Part shown: positions 24,855 to 34,780 of the stretch, one piece after another
Position numbering within the stretch: the first letter of the stretch is position 1
Layout of the letters: the number at the start of each line of letters is the position of its first letter
NCBI RefSeq assembly: GCF_000974425.1
Contig: NZ_CP010429.1
Location: 1,798,001-1,862,000, forward strand
Origin: Spirosoma radiotolerans
GTDB taxonomy: Bacteria > Bacteroidota > Bacteroidia > Cytophagales > Spirosomataceae
Length of the DNA stretch: 64,000 nt
Direction: 5' to 3'
Notes under the pieces: generated by a model
The model's database searches: none
Seen by the model: only the letters and a program-made list of their open reading frames with translations
Told to the model about the DNA's origin: nothing
Position numbers and translations under genes: made by a program

Positions 24855-27800
24855 TTAAAAACCAAAGCTGAGCCGGAAGCCATAAAGCCGCGTTGGGGGC
24901 GTCTGGTATTCGGTTGTCGTACCGACAGCGTTACTGGTGTCGTTGGCGTTGGTACCGCCCGAGAATTCAGGATCAGTGAACACGTTCGTTTTTGGACGAA
25001 GCATGATCAGGTTACGACCCGTCAGGGCAACATTCAGCGACTTGATGAATTTAGTATAGCCCAAAACGGACGCTGGAATGTTGTAGCTCAGCACAACCTC
25101 ACGAAGTTTCCAGAAATCGGCGCTTGTTACGTAGCTGGAAGCCGCATTGTGATAGCCCGAGTTGGTCCAGAAAACCAGGTTACCATCTTTGGTGGTTACG
25201 TTCGTGTTTGGGGTAATATTGGTCGTTGTACCATCTGGATTACTGGAAACCAGCACAGAGTTCGGGAACACGAAATTCTGCCGGCCAGCGTAAACCGAGC
25301 GGATACCCGCTCCTGTAAATTCCAGCGCATTACCCAGGGCATTATAGATAACGGCACCACCGCGGTATTCGACAACAGCGGCCAGCGTCAGGCCTTTGAA
25401 CTTAAACGTGTTCGTGAAACCGAACCGATATTTAGGCTGTGTTGTACCCGCATATTTGAGGTTTGGATCGAGGATAGGGTAACCGGTTGCATCGACTACA
25501 GGGCGGCCGGCATACTGCCCGCTTGCATCGTAGTTAGGCGCTTTCGGATCCGTCGTTTGAATACGCTGAATGTCGCTGACAAACAGAGCAGGATAAGCAT
25601 ATCCTTTGGCTGCGTACACGTTCGATGCACCACCCGCTAGGGTTGGCCGGTAGGGGTCCGTTCCGTAAGGGATATTGATCCGGGGAAGATCCTGATAGAG
25701 ATCCGTTACTTTACTGGTCAGATACGTGAAGTTCGCGTTAATATCCCAGGTGAAACCGCCTGCTTTTACCAGCGGGCTGATTGTCCGCAAGTCCAGTTCA
25801 ACGCCCTGGTTTTGCATGCTGCCCGTGTTGATCAACGCTGTCGTATAGCCGGTTGCCTGTGAAATTTGAATGGGCACCGTCTGGTTTGTCGTGACGGTAT
25901 TGTAATAAACCGCTTCGAGGTTGAACCGGTCAAACAACCCTACTTCCAGACCCACTTCTTTACTATTCGTAAATTCAGGTTTCAGGTTCGGGTCATTTTG
26001 CTGGTTGCTTTGCTCAAAACCCGCCTGACTACCGAATGGGAAGCCTGTGCCTGGGTTAAACACGTTCTGCAACTGATAGGGAGCTACGTTTACCTGACCT
26101 ACTTTCGACAAACTACCCCGGATTTTAGCATAGCTCAATACGTGATTGTTCTTTAAGCTCGGCACCAGTTCGCTAAGGACAACCGACGCATCGACGGCTG
26201 GATAAAAGAAAGACCGGTTGCTGGGAGCCAGTAGGGAGGTCCAGTCATTACGACCCGATGCGTGAACGAAGATAGCATCCTTATATCCCAGTGTCAGATC
26301 GCCGAAGGCACCCAACAGGCGGCTTTGGCTGCTGTATTCAGCCAGCGTAGCATTGCCCAGTCGGTTGGCAACGTTGTAGGTACCCGGCACCACCAGAGCG
26401 CCTGCGTAGTCGTAGGTGCTGCGCGCATACTCCTGGCGGGTTTGCTGACCAAGAATCAGGCGGGTTGTAAAATCGCCGAACTTAGGATTTACCGTAACGA
26501 GCAGGTCACCGGTAAAACGCGTTTTTAGCTGGGTCGCATCCTGTACGGTGGCATTTGTATGGCCACCTGCCGAAGAGGCAATGTTACCCGCTTCCCAGGG
26601 ATCGCCGGTAGCGTAGTCGGAGAACGTAACGTCGGCGATGTGGGCTTTCAACTGCGAGTTATACAACTGACCACCTACCCGATACAGTACATTCAACCAG
26701 TTCGTGAACTTGTACGATACGTCGGCCGAACCCTGCATGGTATATAAGCCGGTAACTTTCCGCGAATTGTCGCCGGTGATCTGCCAGTAGGGGTTTGGAT
26801 AATACGCATTGTAATACCCGTTTACATCCCCAAAAGGCGACGTAATATCGTTCAGCGGATAGCTGTTGAGCGGAGCTTGTGGCTGTTGGTTGAGCACGTT
26901 CCAGTAAACTGGGCGGTTTTGGTTGAAATCACCATTTTCCGTATTTGTGCTCTGATAGGAGAATTGTACACCGGCGTTGGCCGTAAACTTATCGACTGCC
27001 CGACCGCCTTTAATGCTGATGTTTGTTCGTTGATATTTGTCATTAGGCACAACCCCTTTCTGATCGACACGCTGCAGGCTCAGACCAAAATAATTCAGGT
27101 TATCGCCAATGCGGTACGAAATGTCGTGTTGCTGAGTAACCCCCGTATTGAAGAAAGCCTTGCGAGGATCTTTACTCGGTGCCGAATAGGGAATTTTCAG
27201 CGTATCGAGCCGAACGTTTCCGTTGGCGTCCCGAATTTGAACCCCATAGCCAAGTGGTTGAATAGACCCGTCGAACGGTGTACCAAATTGCTGGTTTTCG
27301 TAAGGTACATACAGACGGGCATAGTTACGGTCATAAAATGGTTGTGCTTCGCCACCATTGGCACCAAACTGGGTTTGTAATCCCGGCATGTACGAAATGC
27401 TCTCAAACTGTGTATTGTTTGTATAGGTGATCTGTGGCTTGTTGTTCTGCGTACCGCGTTTCGTAGTAACGATAAGGGCACCATTCGATGCATCAGAGCC
27501 ATACAGAGCGGCCGCACTCGGTCCCTTCAGCACGGTGGTCTGGTCAATGTCGTTGGGGTTGATCGACGATAGGAAGCTGATGTCGGAAATGACACCATCC
27601 ACCACAAGCAGAGCTTGGTTATTTCCCAAAAACGACCGGTTACCACGCAGAGTTAGCCGGGCACCAGCGCCTACGCCATTGTTGGTCGTGCTAACCTGTA
27701 AACCCGATACCTTACCCGTTAAGCCATTAGCAACGTTGATCGGGGCCGCCTGCGTAATCTGGGCGTTGTTGATGCGGGCAATAGACGTCCCAATTTCACG

Positions 27801-28148
27801 CTCTGTGCGCTGGATACCAAATCCTGTTACAACCACCTCATTTAAGGTCGATGCGTCGGGGGTTAAGACAACATTGACCGCACTACGATTTCCTACGGCT
27901 ACATCCTGTGATTTAAAACCAACAAACGAGAACGTTAATGTAACAGTAGGTTCGGCATTGATTCGGTAGTTACCGTTTGCATCGGTTGTTGTGCCGCGCG
28001 TGGTGCCTTTTACAACAACGCTTACACCGGGTAGTCCTGAACCGTCATCTGATGAAGTCACACGACCTGTTACTGCCGCATCCTGAGCCAGCAAGGGCAA
28101 GCAGAAAAGGAGCGAAAGTAACCAGCTTCCAATTATAATTTTTCTCAT
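24855..28148 (-). CDS. SusC/RagA family TonB-linked outer membrane protein
   Basis: A 1097-residue outer-membrane transporter. A signal peptide (to LLAQDAA) is followed by a carboxypeptidase-D-like domain (VTGRVTSSDDGSGLPGVSVV, KGTTRGTT), a TonB-box region (LNEVVVTGFGIQ), the plug (VANGLTGKVSGLQV, LLVVDGVIS, VLKGPSAAALYGSDASNGAL) and a 22-strand-type barrel ending in YGFRLSFGF. It pairs with the SusD encoded 21 bp downstream. No sigma/anti-sigma gene or hybrid regulator is adjacent. A -7 box TAATTTTG lies on this strand at 28192-28199, about 50 bp upstream. Confidence 0.94.
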   Translation of the reverse strand: MRKIIIGSWLLSLLFCLPLLAQDAAVTGRVTSSDDGSGLPGVSVVVKGTTRGTTTDANGNYRINAEPTVTLTFSFVGFKSQDVAVGNRSAVNVVLTPDASTLNEVVVTGFGIQRTEREIGTSIARINNAQITQAAPINVANGLTGKVSGLQVSTTNNGVGAGARLTLRGNRSFLGNNQALLVVDGVISDISFLSSINPNDIDQTTVLKGPSAAALYGSDASNGALIVTTKRGTQNNKPQITYTNNTQFESISYMPGLQTQFGANGGEAQPFYDRNYARLYVPYENQQFGTPFDGSIQPLGYGVQIRDANGNVRLDTLKIPYSAPSKDPRKAFFNTGVTQQHDISYRIGDNLNYFGLSLQRVDQKGVVPNDKYQRTNISIKGGRAVDKFTANAGVQFSYQSTNTENGDFNQNRPVYWNVLNQQPQAPLNSYPLNDITSPFGDVNGYYNAYYPNPYWQITGDNSRKVTGLYTMQGSADVSYKFTNWLNVLYRVGGQLYNSQLKAHIADVTFSDYATGDPWEAGNIASSAGGHTNATVQDATQLKTRFTGDLLVTVNPKFGDFTTRLILGQQTRQEYARSTYDYAGALVVPGTYNVANRLGNATLAEYSSQSRLLGAFGDLTLGYKDAIFVHASGRNDWTSLLAPSNRSFFYPAVDASVVLSELVPSLKNNHVLSYAKIRGSLSKVGQVNVAPYQLQNVFNPGTGFPFGSQAGFEQSNQQNDPNLKPEFTNSKEVGLEVGLFDRFNLEAVYYNTVTTNQTVPIQISQATGYTTALINTGSMQNQGVELDLRTISPLVKAGGFTWDINANFTYLTSKVTDLYQDLPRINIPYGTDPYRPTLAGGASNVYAAKGYAYPALFVSDIQRIQTTDPKAPNYDASGQYAGRPVVDATGYPILDPNLKYAGTTQPKYRFGFTNTFKFKGLTLAAVVEYRGGAVIYNALGNALEFTGAGIRSVYAGRQNFVFPNSVLVSSNPDGTTTNITPNTNVTTKDGNLVFWTNSGYHNAASSYVTSADFWKLREVVLSYNIPASVLGYTKFIKSLNVALTGRNLIMLRPKTNVFTDPEFSGGTNANDTSNAVGTTTEYQTPPTRLYGFRLSFGF

Positions 28149-28191
28149 AAAACGTAACGGGTATTGTTTAGATTGCTGAGTTAAGAAAAAA

Positions 28192-28199
28192 CAAAATTA
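28192..28199 (-). promoter_or_regulatory. Candidate -7 box for leftward susC operon
   Basis: On the minus strand the sequence is TAATTTTG, an exact match to the Bacteroidota consensus TAnnTTTG, 44 bp before the susC ATG. A clear -33 TTG was not found at the usual distance. Confidence 0.4.
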
Positions 28200-28750
28200 A
28201 TCCTTTTTTATCGAATGAAATGGTAATATACAGGTAATGTGACTGATTTTTTTTAGAGAATGGCCTGCGGTGGGGTGGCGAAACCTGTTAAACAAGTTGA
28301 CGGTGAAAATTGCATTTTTAGTAGAATATACTTAAGTAATGCTGATCGTCTAGTAGGTATTTATAAAGTATAAATAGTATATTAATTTTACGTTTTTTAC
28401 ATTAAACCATATAAAATCTTGAATGTTCGGTTTTTTGTATAATTTATTTAAAAAACAGGTTTAATCTAAAAATTAGCTTTATACCTGAAAAATAGTCTGA
28501 CGGACAAATCTACCAGTTTATCGACGAGTTGATCGTCTGGAGAGCGCCCTGTAGGAGAATGAATAGCCAATAACCGTCTGATATTAAAACTATATTAAGA
28601 AGATAAAGTATTTATATAAGTCTATTTGTAAAAAGGATATTAGGCATACAAGTATTCAACTAGAACATTATTTTAGTAATTGTCGCATACGCAAATAAAG
28701 GCTGGCTCTTTTTTGTATCAGTTTAATCGCTGCTTTTAATACTTTTTTAA

Positions 28751-28758
28751 TATTTTTG
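28751..28758 (+). promoter_or_regulatory. Candidate -7 box for rightward susC operon
   Basis: TATTTTTG matches TAnnTTTG exactly and lies 48 bp before the ATG. The only TTTTG upstream (28711-28715) is too far away for a standard -33 element. Confidence 0.4.
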
Positions 28759-28806
28759 CTTTAAGTTTTATACTTAAGTACCACTTCTTAACTTAAACAT
28801 TGTCGC

Positions 28807-31800
28807 ATGCGTAAATTTCTACTAACACAGCTCTGCCTGTGTTTACTTGCTATTCCATTGTTTGCCCAAAACAGGGCTATCACTGGAAAGGTTACTTCAT
28901 CAGAAGACGGCTCTCCATTACCAGGCGTTACCATCCTTATTAAAGGAACAAGCCAGGGAACCACCACCAATTCAGACGGTACCTTCCAGATTAATGCCGA
29001 CAAAGGCGCCGTCCTACAAATAAGTTTCATTGGTTTCGCTACCGAAAGTGTAAAACTGGACAATCAGACGACCGTTAACCTGGCCCTGAAACCAGATGCT
29101 TCCCAGCTTCAGGAGATCGTCGTAACGGCTCAGGGTATTCGGAAAAATCAGCGGGAAATTGGGTACGCTATTTCCAAGGTAGCTACGGAAGATGTGACCG
29201 TTGGCCGGTCTCCTCAACTGGCACAGGCGCTCTCCGGAAAAGTAACCGGTCTGGCCGTTTACAACGTCAACAACAGCGTTGACCCAGCTGTGAAAATCGT
29301 TTTGCGCGGTTATCGCTCACTGACGGGTAACAATGAAGCCCTGGTTGTACTGGATGGCATGCAGACAACCTCAACCATCCTGTCGACGATCAATCCCAAT
29401 GACATTGAGAGTGTATCCATTCTGAAAGGTGGACAGGCGGCTACATTATATGGATCATCGGGGATCAATGGGGCCATTATTATCACAACGAAGCGGGGGG
29501 CAAAAGGCAAACTGAAAGTGAATTATTCGAATAGTACGAACTTCGAACAGATCAGTTTCCTGCCTAAGATTCAGGATAAATACGGCTCGGGTTCGCACTA
29601 TGCTACCGCATTCGGAACGGCAGGTTATAAGACAGATTACCTGGCTCGTATGGCCGATAACTGGCGTTCGTACGAAAACCAGCAGTATGGCGATGCGTTC
29701 GATGGTTCGATGCGGATTCAGGGACGGACTGCCGAAGACGGTAGCCAGCTTATTATTCCATACTCGGCCGTTAAGGATGGACGTCGGAAAGCCTTCAATA
29801 CGGGTGTTTCGGTAAATAATCAGGTAAATTTTCAGGGTGGAGACGAAACGAGTTCGTTCTATATGTCCATTGAAAATCAGTCTGTAAACGGCATCGTACC
29901 AAACGACAAGAGTGTTCGGACGGGTACGCGTCTGTCGGCTACGAAGGAATATGGTAAACTGACGGCCAGCTTTAATGCGGGTTATGTACAGGGCGTTTAC
30001 AACCGTACATCATCTGATTTTTATAACGATGTACTTAATCAGCCAGCCAACTTACCACTTAGTGACCTGCGCGATTGGCGGAATAATCCGCTGGCAAACC
30101 CGAACGGTTTTTATAATGACTATTATAACAACCCATATTTCAATGCCGACAACAACCGCCTGAACTACAAGGATGCGAACATAAACGGTAACCTGAGTTT
30201 GACTCTAAAAGCAACCAACTGGCTATCGGTCACGAACCGCCTGGGTGTGATGAACAACTCCCGGACAGGCAAAAATACGACAGGTAAGTTCACGTATTCG
30301 GACTGGGCCAAAACCAAATCGTATATTCCAGCTCCTTTCTTCCGGGATGGTGATGGCACCGGCATTTACCGGGCTATTACCGATGTTCCTGGTTCTGTAA
30401 ACGACTATTCGGGTACGGAAAATGTCATTAATAACGAATTTCAGATTCAATTATCGAAAGATCTGGGCCCGTTGTCGAATCGATTAATATTGGGTAACAG
30501 CCTATACCAGCGCACAACGAACAATATGGCTGTTGGATCAAGCTCGATTGTTGTACCTGACGTATATAACGTATCGAACCGCCAGGGCATCCTGACGGGT
30601 GGACAGATTCTAACGCAGGAACGTCGGCTGGGTTATTATGCCGACTTGACGATGAACTATAAGAACTACCTGATTTTGAACGGATCGTTCCGCTTCGATC
30701 AGACCTCCAAGTTCTACAAGCCCAACCGGGCGGCTAGTTTCTGGTCATACCCATACTATGGTGTAGCAGCCTCGTTTATTGCCAGCGACGCTTTCCCAAG
30801 CATTAAGAGTGAGTTCATGAACTACTTTAAGCTACGGGCTAATTACAACAAAAACGCCAACGACAATATCCCGTTGTACGGGCTGGATCTGACCTATCCG
30901 AATGGTACCAGCTTCCCATACGGTAGCACGGTTGGTCTGACCGTCGGGAACACCCTGCCTGATCCTAACTTAAAACCTGAAACGGTTTATTCGTCTGAAA
31001 TCGGTGCTGAATTCCAACTTTTGAACAACCGTATCAATATTGACGTATCGGCATATACGCAGAGTTCGAAAGGTCAGGTAATTACGGTTCGGGTGCCCAA
31101 CTCAACTGGTTTTCAAAACTTACTGATCAACGTGGGCGAAACCAAAAACTGGGGTTATGAAGCCGAGCTGAAATACCTGATTGCCCGAGGGGGTAAGTTT
31201 TCCTGGGATGCCAGCGTTCGCTACTCGTACAATGACAACAAAGTAGTGGACCTGTATCCTGGTATCAACGAGTTTCAGTATGGTAGCGGAAATGGAGTTT
31301 CCCCTCTTTCATACGCTAATCTTAACGTAATCAAAGATTCCCGTTTCCCTATTCTGAAAACAGATGGCTATCAATATGCGCCGGATGGCTCAGGTCGTGT
31401 ATTGGTTAATGCAACAACAGGCTATCCAATACGTAATACCTCCTTGTTGCCTCGGGGCGGTGTATTGCCCAGGCATATTGCTGGTCTGGGCTCCAAAATG
31501 GAGTATGGTAACTTCGGCTTTACATTCAACTTCGAGTATCGGGGTGGCAACGTAATGTTTAGCGATCTGGGTCGCCAGATGACCTTCACCGGAACGGGTA
31601 AATGGACTGAAGACCGTGCGCCCCACATCTTCCCGAACTCGGCTTACTTAGGGCCAGATGGAACAACGGTCGTGCCTAACACGAGTGTAAACGTACGGGA
31701 AGCCGAGTATTCCCTTTGGGTAGATAACTACCGGTTAATCTCGGAGAATTTCGTTACACCAGCCTGGTTCATCAAACTCAGGGATATTAACCTGTCATAT

Positions 31801-32061
31801 CGCCTGCCACAAGGCTTCCTGAGCAAGACGAAGATTTTCACCGGCGCCAGTATTGCTTTGTATGGTCGTAATCTGCTTACGATTGTCGATAAGTTGAATT
31901 ACTACACAGATCCTGAATTTAGCAGTGTGGGCAATCCATCCCCAGGAAGCCAGGCAACAACCTCGCCTACAACAACATCAGCTCTGGGTATTGGGATCAA
32001 TACGACCGGGCAGACCCCACCTGTACGCCAATATGGTGTAAACATCAATCTGACATTCTAG
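28807..32061 (+). CDS. SusC/RagA family TonB-linked outer membrane protein
   Basis: A 1084-residue SusC-like transporter, paralogous to the divergent one (shared N-terminal pattern ITGKVTSSEDGSPLPGVTIL, KGTSQGTTTNSDG). TonB-box region LQEIVVTAQGIRK, plug with ALSGKVTGLAVYNV, LVVLDGMQ and ILKGGQAATLYGSSGINGAI, and a barrel ending YGVNINLTF. The gene is intact, but its partner susD 22 bp downstream is broken by an in-frame stop, so the complex may lack its lid. The two SusC sequences are clearly divergent in the barrel, suggesting different ligands. Confidence 0.94.
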   Translation: MRKFLLTQLCLCLLAIPLFAQNRAITGKVTSSEDGSPLPGVTILIKGTSQGTTTNSDGTFQINADKGAVLQISFIGFATESVKLDNQTTVNLALKPDASQLQEIVVTAQGIRKNQREIGYAISKVATEDVTVGRSPQLAQALSGKVTGLAVYNVNNSVDPAVKIVLRGYRSLTGNNEALVVLDGMQTTSTILSTINPNDIESVSILKGGQAATLYGSSGINGAIIITTKRGAKGKLKVNYSNSTNFEQISFLPKIQDKYGSGSHYATAFGTAGYKTDYLARMADNWRSYENQQYGDAFDGSMRIQGRTAEDGSQLIIPYSAVKDGRRKAFNTGVSVNNQVNFQGGDETSSFYMSIENQSVNGIVPNDKSVRTGTRLSATKEYGKLTASFNAGYVQGVYNRTSSDFYNDVLNQPANLPLSDLRDWRNNPLANPNGFYNDYYNNPYFNADNNRLNYKDANINGNLSLTLKATNWLSVTNRLGVMNNSRTGKNTTGKFTYSDWAKTKSYIPAPFFRDGDGTGIYRAITDVPGSVNDYSGTENVINNEFQIQLSKDLGPLSNRLILGNSLYQRTTNNMAVGSSSIVVPDVYNVSNRQGILTGGQILTQERRLGYYADLTMNYKNYLILNGSFRFDQTSKFYKPNRAASFWSYPYYGVAASFIASDAFPSIKSEFMNYFKLRANYNKNANDNIPLYGLDLTYPNGTSFPYGSTVGLTVGNTLPDPNLKPETVYSSEIGAEFQLLNNRINIDVSAYTQSSKGQVITVRVPNSTGFQNLLINVGETKNWGYEAELKYLIARGGKFSWDASVRYSYNDNKVVDLYPGINEFQYGSGNGVSPLSYANLNVIKDSRFPILKTDGYQYAPDGSGRVLVNATTGYPIRNTSLLPRGGVLPRHIAGLGSKMEYGNFGFTFNFEYRGGNVMFSDLGRQMTFTGTGKWTEDRAPHIFPNSAYLGPDGTTVVPNTSVNVREAEYSLWVDNYRLISENFVTPAWFIKLRDINLSYRLPQGFLSKTKIFTGASIALYGRNLLTIVDKLNYYTDPEFSSVGNPSPGSQATTSPTTTSALGIGINTTGQTPPVRQYGVNINLTF

Positions 32062-32083
32062 TAAAAGCAAGATAGAACTTGAT

Positions 32084-33628
32084 ATGAAATTCAAAACACT
32101 AATTATAGCTGCTTTAGTGGCATTGGGTAGTAGTTGCAATACCAAATCATTTCTGGATATTAATACGAACCCGAACCAATTGCCAACGGCATCACCGAAC
32201 TATGTATTTACGAATGCGCTGAATACGACAGCCACGAACATAGCCGGAAATACGAACGGACAAGGTTCAAACGAACTCGGTTTCTACTGGGCAGGCCAGT
32301 GGTCGCAGGGAAATGGGTACATTATTACGACTACCCAGTTTGCTTACCAATTTACCAATGGCGATTTTAACTACTGGGATACCTACTACGATAATCTGGA
32401 AGATTATCAGTTTGTGATTAACAACGCTGATGCCAATAGCCAGAAGTTTCTGAAAGGCCCATCCAAAGTGATGAAAGCAATGCTGTATTAGCAGTTAGTT
32501 GATCTGTATGGCAACATCCCTTATACGGATGCGTTGAAAGCAGCTGCTGCACTCGCGCCAAAATTCGACGACCAGAAGACCGTTTATGAGTCGTTGATTA
32601 CCCTGCTGGATGAAGCTATCGTCGATCTGAAAGCGAACCCGTTCACAGGTAGTTTCGGTACATCAGATATCGTTTTCGGTGGCAACGTAACCAAATGGAT
32701 TCAATTCGCCAATTCGCTTAAAATGCGCATTCTGATTCGTCAATCCAAAGTGGCTGGCCGGGAAGCGTACATTAAGACTGAGGTCAACAAAATTGTAACC
32801 GAAGGTTCAGGCTTTATCACGGGAACGGATGTTGGCATTGGTGGTCCATCGTTCTTTCAGCCAGCGGCTGGTCAGTTAAACCCCGTCTATGATCGCTGGG
32901 GCTACAACGAAACGGGCGCCAAACGGGCGTTGAATAACTACCCACGGCCAACGCAGTTTCTGGTGAACAGCCTCAAAGCAGCTGGTGATACCCTTCGATT
33001 GAAGCGTATTGCGTATGCCAATGGTGGTGAGAATAGCAACACACCGGGTGTGAGCACGAAAGCTGAAATCATGGCAAACTATTCAGGAACACCGTTTGGC
33101 GCCAGTTCAGGCTATTTGCCCACGAACACAGTTTCTTTGGGACCCAGCCTGATCGTAAAGGGTGAATATAACCGGGCATACATTATTATGACCGCGTCTG
33201 AAATACAGTTCCTGCTGGCAGAAGCCAAACAACGGTACTCTGATGTTACCTTGCCAAGTTCGGCTCAGGCTTATTTTGAAGAAGGTATTGTGCAGTCCTT
33301 CCGTGTATTGGGAGCTAACGTTGCCGGTGCCGCTGCGTTTAAAGGCAGCAAAATTCAGAACTACGACTGGGATGCATCGACCGATAAACTAGCCGCCATT
33401 GCCATTCAGAAATGGATTGCCTTGACCAACTTCAGCGGTCTGGAAGCCTGGGCTGAATACCGCCGGACGAATCTGCCGGTTACGCCACAAAGCATCCAGG
33501 TGCCAGACAACAAACGGCCTGTGCGTCTTTTCTATCCCAACACGGAAGGTGGCTCAAATTCAGCAAACGTAACGGCACAGGGTACTATCGATGTGTTCAC
33601 GACCAAACTGTTCTGGGATGTTGACTAA
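32084..33628 (+). pseudogene. SusD-like lipoprotein gene split by in-frame TAG
   Basis: Reads as one 514-residue SusD-like protein except for TAG at codon 136 (32489-32491). Upstream: lipoprotein signal with GSSC, then FLDINTNPNQLPTASP and VMKAMLY; downstream the frame continues QLVDLYGNIPYTDAL without a shift. The paralogue encoded at 23328-24833 has KALHFQLLVDTYGDVPYTSAL at this place, so the stop replaces the first Gln of HFQ (CAG or CAA to TAG). The C-terminal part is complete (GLEAWAEYRRTNLP, FTTKLFWD). Either a recent nonsense mutation or a base error; the 135-residue product would not work as a SusD. Confidence 0.9.
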
Positions 33629-33645
33629 TTAAGTTGGGTAGTTTC

Positions 33646-33683
33646 AAAAAGGGAGGTCATTAAATAAATGGCCTCCCTTTTTT
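33646..33683 (+). terminator. Terminator after susD pseudogene
   Basis: Stem AAAAAGGGAGGTCAT at 33646-33660 with 33669-33683 (one G-U pair), ending in six T. It starts 17 bp past the stop codon. Confidence 0.85.
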
Positions 33684-33705
33684 ATATGAACGTGGAGAAC
33701 GGCTT

Positions 33706-33730
33706 CATCCAATCACGTAGTGATTGGATG
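33706..33730. repeat. Perfect 10-bp inverted repeat
   Basis: CATCCAATCA at 33706-33715 and TGATTGGATG at 33721-33730 with spacer CGTAG. There is no T tail; it could be an operator or a stem in a transcript. Confidence 0.5.
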
Positions 33731-33833
33731 TTTGTAGAGTTATGTCGTGCTCACGGCACTTAGTTATGCACTATCGACCATTCATACCCATTAGCAAAGT
33801 ATGCCAAGATATATAATCAGTCAATTAGCGTAA

Positions 33834-33866
33834 AAAAAGCGGATCGACAATGTCAATCCGCTTTTT
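33834..33866. terminator. Intrinsic terminator-like hairpin
   Basis: AAAAAGCGGATCGACA facing TGTCAATCCGCTTTTT with one mismatch, A-rich on one side and T-rich on the other, so bidirectional. No gene ends near it, which hints at an unseen transcript or a lost gene. Confidence 0.6.
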
Positions 33867-34218
33867 GCATTACGCTTTATCCAACTATTAAAATTCGAGT
33901 TTCCGAAGGTGCTTATATGGTTTACTTCTCTTCAAAAGAGGTTGGGAAACTCTCTACGTATACCCAATGTTTGGCAACACGGAAGAGCACAATAAGCAGT
34001 CGTAATTAGAGGGGAAATATAGCAGTTAAACCAGTTTTAACTTGTTTTAGGAGGCTTTATGTATATTATACGGCATGTTTATTGATTGAGCGGTAGGTGA
34101 CCTAATCTATATTTACTGTTCATTTTTTGTTACATCATTAAACATAATTCACTCTTAATGGAAGATAAACTTTTTGACTAAATAGAAGTTAATCTAGGAA
34201 ATAAGACGACTCAGCGCC

Positions 34219-34725
34219 ATGAAAGAGGAAAAGGATGTAGAACGCAAAGATGCCCAAATCACCGGTCGGACGGAAGGACCATTCGGTTCTGATGATAGCG
34301 ATGTAGACCGCCAGATGGGCGATAATGTAAATACCTTCGAACAGGAGAACTCAGCGAATGGGCTCGATAGCGAGCAGGTTCGTGGTGGGCAGGATGGGCG
34401 CAATATTCGGGGCATGGGTAGCATAGACATGGATAGCAAGAATGGTGTAATCCGAATGGGTGACATCACAAATAGCACGATGGAAGTGACCGAAGAGGGC
34501 GCCAATGCCGCTATCGCCGATGATGCCAAAACCAACACGGCCATGGTCGACGTAACAACAGAAGGCCCTGATGATTACGCATCTGCCAATCAGGTTCCGG
34601 TTCCTAATGCACAGAAAGCAGCCAAAGAACAGGACACAAACGAGGAGTCTGATAAGGACCAGAAAGAACACGAAGACGAGGTAGCCGAAACGGGTACGGA
34701 TCTTAATAATAAACCGACCTATTGA
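34219..34725 (+). CDS. Acidic, probably disordered protein
   Basis: A 168-residue strongly acidic protein, rich in Asp, Glu, Asn, Gly and Thr, with no Cys, Trp or His-rich motif and only two Phe. Segments such as EGPFGSDDSDVDRQMGDNVN and NEESDKDQKEHEDEVAETGT show no globular pattern, so it is likely intrinsically disordered and cytoplasmic (no signal peptide). I do not recognise the family. The codon use looks like its neighbours. A second acidic low-complexity gene follows 55 bp downstream in the same direction, and the two probably form one transcript ending at the terminator 35209-35258. A stress or desiccation role would be speculation. Confidence 0.65.
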   Translation: MKEEKDVERKDAQITGRTEGPFGSDDSDVDRQMGDNVNTFEQENSANGLDSEQVRGGQDGRNIRGMGSIDMDSKNGVIRMGDITNSTMEVTEEGANAAIADDAKTNTAMVDVTTEGPDDYASANQVPVPNAQKAAKEQDTNEESDKDQKEHEDEVAETGTDLNNKPTY

Positions 34726-34780
34726 TGAATCAATAGGTAACGACTCTTCTTAAATTCTCAACACTTAACTAATCAACGTT

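Larger units (their letters stand above)
28149..28806. other. 658-bp AT-rich region between divergent susC genes
   Basis: No coding frame. Both promoters are here: -7 candidates at 28192-28199 (minus) and 28751-28758 (plus). A 17-nt sequence, TTGTCGCATRCGYAAAT, occurs at 28680-28696 and again at 28800-28816, exactly 120 bp apart; the second copy includes the rightward susC start codon. Confidence 0.5.
33629..34218. other. 590-bp intergenic region with three hairpins
   Basis: Holds the terminator at 33646, the inverted repeat at 33706 and the terminator-like hairpin at 33834; the remaining 350 bp before the acidic-protein gene are AT-rich without coding character. Confidence 0.5.

Noticed and set aside
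32061..32491. Reading TAG as an amino acid (stop-codon reassignment) to explain interrupted genes
   Set aside because: TAG serves as a normal terminator of the adjacent susC (32059-32061), and a third interrupted gene has TAA, so reassignment does not explain the pattern.
32534..33628. Separate second SusD-like gene downstream of the stop
   Set aside because: It is in the same frame as the upstream part, has no signal peptide or lipobox and starts in the middle of a TPR helix; it is the C-terminal portion of the same gene.
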